Part shown: positions 12,614 through 14,327 of the stretch, piece after piece
Position numbering within the stretch: the first letter of the stretch is position 1
Layout: each line of letters starts with the position of its first letter
NCBI GenBank assembly: GCA_900770325.1
Contig: CAAGKE010000102.1
Location: 1-14,327, forward strand
Direction of reading: 5' to 3'
DNA: 14,327 nt
Origin: Lachnospiraceae bacterium
Lineage (GTDB): Bacteria; Bacillota; Clostridia; Lachnospirales; Lachnospiraceae
Notes under the pieces: model-generated
The model's input: only the letters and a program-made list of their open reading frames with translations
Told to the model about the DNA's origin: nothing
The model's database searches: none
Translations under genes and position numbers: made by a program

Positions 12614-14116
12614 ATGGAATCATTGAAAACCATTCTTCTGAAGCAGCACATCGGCGCTCCCTGCCAGGCTGTGGTGAAGAAAGGCGACATCCTGAAACGG
12701 GGAACACTGCTGGCGGTACCTGCCGGACTGGGCGCTCCCATCTACAGCCCCTATGACGGAACGGTGGCGGGTATTACGGACAATGCCGTGATCATCCAGC
12801 CTGCCGATACACAGAGTGAGGGGTTTGAGCCCATCCTGCCGGAGGATGACAGCAAGCTTGCTGCTATTCAGGCTGCCGGACTGGTGGGTATGGGAGGTGC
12901 AGGCTTTCCCACCGCTGTAAAACTGCGCACAGATCTGAAGGGCGGATATATTCTGGTGAATGCCGCCGAGTGCGAACCCCTGCTGGGTCACAATATGCGC
13001 CAGCTGGAGACCATGACGGAGCAGACTGTGCGGGGCGTTCATTACTGCATGGAAATCACCAATGCCAAAAAAGGGGTATTTGCCATCAAAGCAAAGCATA
13101 AAGAGGCGGTTGCCGCACTGGAAAAAGCTCTGGAAAAGGAGCCGGACATTTCCATTCATCTGCTCCCGGATCTGTATCCCATGGGAGAAGAACGGGCCGT
13201 AGTCCGGGAAGTACTGGGTAAGCTTCTGTCGCCCACAGAGCTTCCTTCTGCTGCTGATGCAGTGGTGATCAACGTGGAGACTGTCCTGCGGGCAGCTCAG
13301 GCCATTGAAGAAAAACGTCCGGCTATCACAAAGAATGTCACTGTGGCCGGAAAGCTGAAGGGCAGCAAGGGCCCGCACATTTTCATGGATGTTCCCATCG
13401 GCACTACAGTGGGCGAACTGATCGAACGCGCCGGCGGAATCGATGGGGAATACGGTGAGATCATCATGGGCGGTCCCTTTACAGGAAAACCCACCACCCT
13501 GGATGCTCCTATTACCAAAACCACCGGGGGCATTCTGGTGACAAAGCCTTTTGAAAATCTAAATCATAAAAAAACCGGCCTTCTGGTATGTGCCTGCGGC
13601 GGAAACGAAGCACGGATGCGGGATCTTGCAGAAAAGATGAACGGCGATGTGGTTCTGGTCCAGAGCTGCAAACAGGCGGCAGATATAAAAGGAACGCTGA
13701 AATGCCAGAATCCCGGTAACTGTCCGGGTCAGGCACAGAAATGCCTGAACTTTAAAAAAGCCGGCTGTGAGGAAATTATTATCGGGAACTGCTCAGACTG
13801 CACCAATACCGTGATGGGCTCCGCCCCCAGGCTGGGCATGAACGTTCATCATCAGACCGATCATGTATTCCAGACCATGGATATGGAAGTGATGCGTTAC
13901 CTGACGAAATCCAAGAAGCTTCCTCAGGAGGAGGCTGCTCCCGACACGAATTCTCCGGCTGCAGCAGCCAGCACTGCTCCTGCGGCACCCGTAAATGAGG
14001 ATCTCCCGAAGCCCTATTCCTTTGCCTCGGGATCCGGTGACGGGGTCATTCGCATCCATATTGAAGAGGGAAGAGATATCAACCTGGAGTTCCGTCTTGC
14101 CGGTCCTTCCGTATAA
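12614..14116 (+). CDS. prdC: PrdC, RnfC-like electron transfer protein of D-proline reductase
   Basis: This 500-residue protein is thought to pass electrons from NADH to D-proline reductase. It has an N-terminal barrel-sandwich domain (about 1-65; GAPIYSPYDGTV) and an RnfC/NuoF-like flavin- and NADH-binding region with GMGGAGFPT (92-100) and NAAECEP (116-122). An SLBB region follows around 240-330. The C-terminal domain has clustered cysteines: C326 and C328 (VCACGG), C352, C364, C370, C377, C385, and C393/C396 in NCSDCTNTVM. Some clostridial PrdC proteins are selenoproteins; here the frame is unbroken by UGA, so this is an all-cysteine form. An Ala/Pro-rich linker (about 438-465) precedes a short tail DGVIRIHIEEGRDINLEFRL that looks like an appended docking segment. 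AAGGAG precedes the ATG. prdA follows after 141 bases. Confidence 0.92.
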   Translation: MESLKTILLKQHIGAPCQAVVKKGDILKRGTLLAVPAGLGAPIYSPYDGTVAGITDNAVIIQPADTQSEGFEPILPEDDSKLAAIQAAGLVGMGGAGFPTAVKLRTDLKGGYILVNAAECEPLLGHNMRQLETMTEQTVRGVHYCMEITNAKKGVFAIKAKHKEAVAALEKALEKEPDISIHLLPDLYPMGEERAVVREVLGKLLSPTELPSAADAVVINVETVLRAAQAIEEKRPAITKNVTVAGKLKGSKGPHIFMDVPIGTTVGELIERAGGIDGEYGEIIMGGPFTGKPTTLDAPITKTTGGILVTKPFENLNHKKTGLLVCACGGNEARMRDLAEKMNGDVVLVQSCKQAADIKGTLKCQNPGNCPGQAQKCLNFKKAGCEEIIIGNCSDCTNTVMGSAPRLGMNVHHQTDHVFQTMDMEVMRYLTKSKKLPQEEAAPDTNSPAAAASTAPAAPVNEDLPKPYSFASGSGDGVIRIHIEEGRDINLEFRLAGPSV

Positions 14117-14146
14117 TCCTTCCTTCTGCTGCCCAAAAACATTTCC

Positions 14147-14178
14147 TGTGTTACTGTGAACAACTGAAACAGCAACAC
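14147..14178 (+). repeat. Hairpin built on the dispersed 18-base repeat, prdC-prdA spacer
   Basis: GTGTTACTGT (14148-14157) pairs with ACAGCAACAC (14169-14178) over 10 positions with one A-C mismatch and an 11-base loop. The left part (14147-14164) is the exact inverse of 3749-3766. No T run follows, so termination is not expected. Confidence 0.5.
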
Positions 14179-14189
14179 CGAAAGCTCTG

Positions 14190-14235
14190 GTGCAGGCCCC
14201 GGGAATCCGGATCGATTCCCTGCGATTCGCTGCAC
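14190..14235 (+). promoter_or_regulatory. Two-stem structure directly upstream of prdA
   Basis: The inner arms GGGAATC (14201-14207) and GATTCCC (14214-14220) pair perfectly over 7 bp with a 6-base loop. The outer arms GTGCAG (14190-14195) and CTGCAC (14230-14235) pair over 6 bp. The structure ends eight bases before the prdA ribosome binding site, AGGAGGT (14244-14250). It may stabilise or separate the prdA mRNA, which needs high expression, or modulate translation. Confidence 0.5.
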
Positions 14236-14257
14236 TTGTTTACAGGAGGTATACCTT

Positions 14258-14327
14258 ATGTCAATTACTGCTGAAACTGCCAAAGAACATAAAAATGACC
14301 CGGCAGTGCTCTGCTGCCGCGCGGAAG
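14258..14327 (+). CDS. prdA: D-proline reductase proprotein PrdA, N-terminal fragment (cut by window edge)
   Basis: The 23 visible residues, starting MSITAETAKEHKNDPAVLCC, match my knowledge of PrdA N-termini, where the A-x-x-H-x-N-D-P-A-V-x-C-C-R stretch is conserved. PrdA is the proprotein cleaved to give the pyruvoyl-containing subunits of D-proline reductase, which works with the selenocysteine subunit PrdB to reduce D-proline to 5-aminovalerate. The cleavage site is beyond the window. A strong AGGAGGT ribosome binding site precedes the ATG with seven bases of spacing. prdC lies directly upstream, without the regulator prdR that separates prdC and prdA in Clostridioides difficile. Confidence 0.85.
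   Translation, partial: MSITAETAKEHKNDPAVLCCRAE

Noticed and set aside
1..14327. CRISPR array, transposase or phage genes
   Set aside because: No regularly spaced direct repeats of CRISPR size and no transposase, integrase or phage motifs were seen.

Overview
The window looks like part of a chromosome of an anaerobic, amino-acid-fermenting Firmicute, most likely a Clostridia/Lachnospiraceae-type organism. The reasons are strong AGGAGG ribosome binding sites, roughly balanced GC content, a selenocysteine tRNA gene, and the start of a D-proline reductase (prd) operon, a hallmark of Stickland fermentation. The lineage is an inference; the gene content is read directly.

Layout. Positions 1-2750 (minus strand) hold a polar-amino-acid ABC importer (binding protein, permease, ATPase) followed by the 5' end of a proline-racemase-family gene that runs off the left edge. 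The importer has a promoter at 2925-2953 and a long structured 5' leader containing a terminator-like hairpin. Positions 3007-3606 (minus) encode a TetR-type regulator, divergent from a peptide importer operon at 3972-9468 (plus; gene order oppB-C-D-F-A). That operon starts from a near-consensus promoter at 3820-3847. A cytoplasmic M14-type zinc carboxypeptidase (9589-10950) and an alpha/beta hydrolase (11137-11892) follow. The hydrolase gene is bracketed by two related palindromic repeats in opposite orientation. Then comes selC (tRNA-Sec, 12272-12367) with its own promoter, a strong terminator/attenuator, prdC (12614-14116) and the first 23 codons of prdA, which runs off the right edge.

How the genes fit together (inference). 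Peptides enter through Opp and are trimmed by the carboxypeptidase, and free amino acids enter through the ABC importer. L-proline may be converted to D-proline by the racemase-family enzyme and reduced to 5-aminovalerate by the Prd complex, with PrdC passing in electrons. The tRNA-Sec beside prdC fits this, because PrdB, the catalytic subunit, is a selenoprotein in characterised systems. The segment reads as a proline/peptide acquisition and reduction island.

The least expected material is non-coding: a candidate leader RNA ahead of the amino-acid importer, mutually exclusive hairpins between selC and prdC, a folded prdC-prdA spacer, hairpins in other intercistronic gaps, and a dispersed palindromic repeat family.
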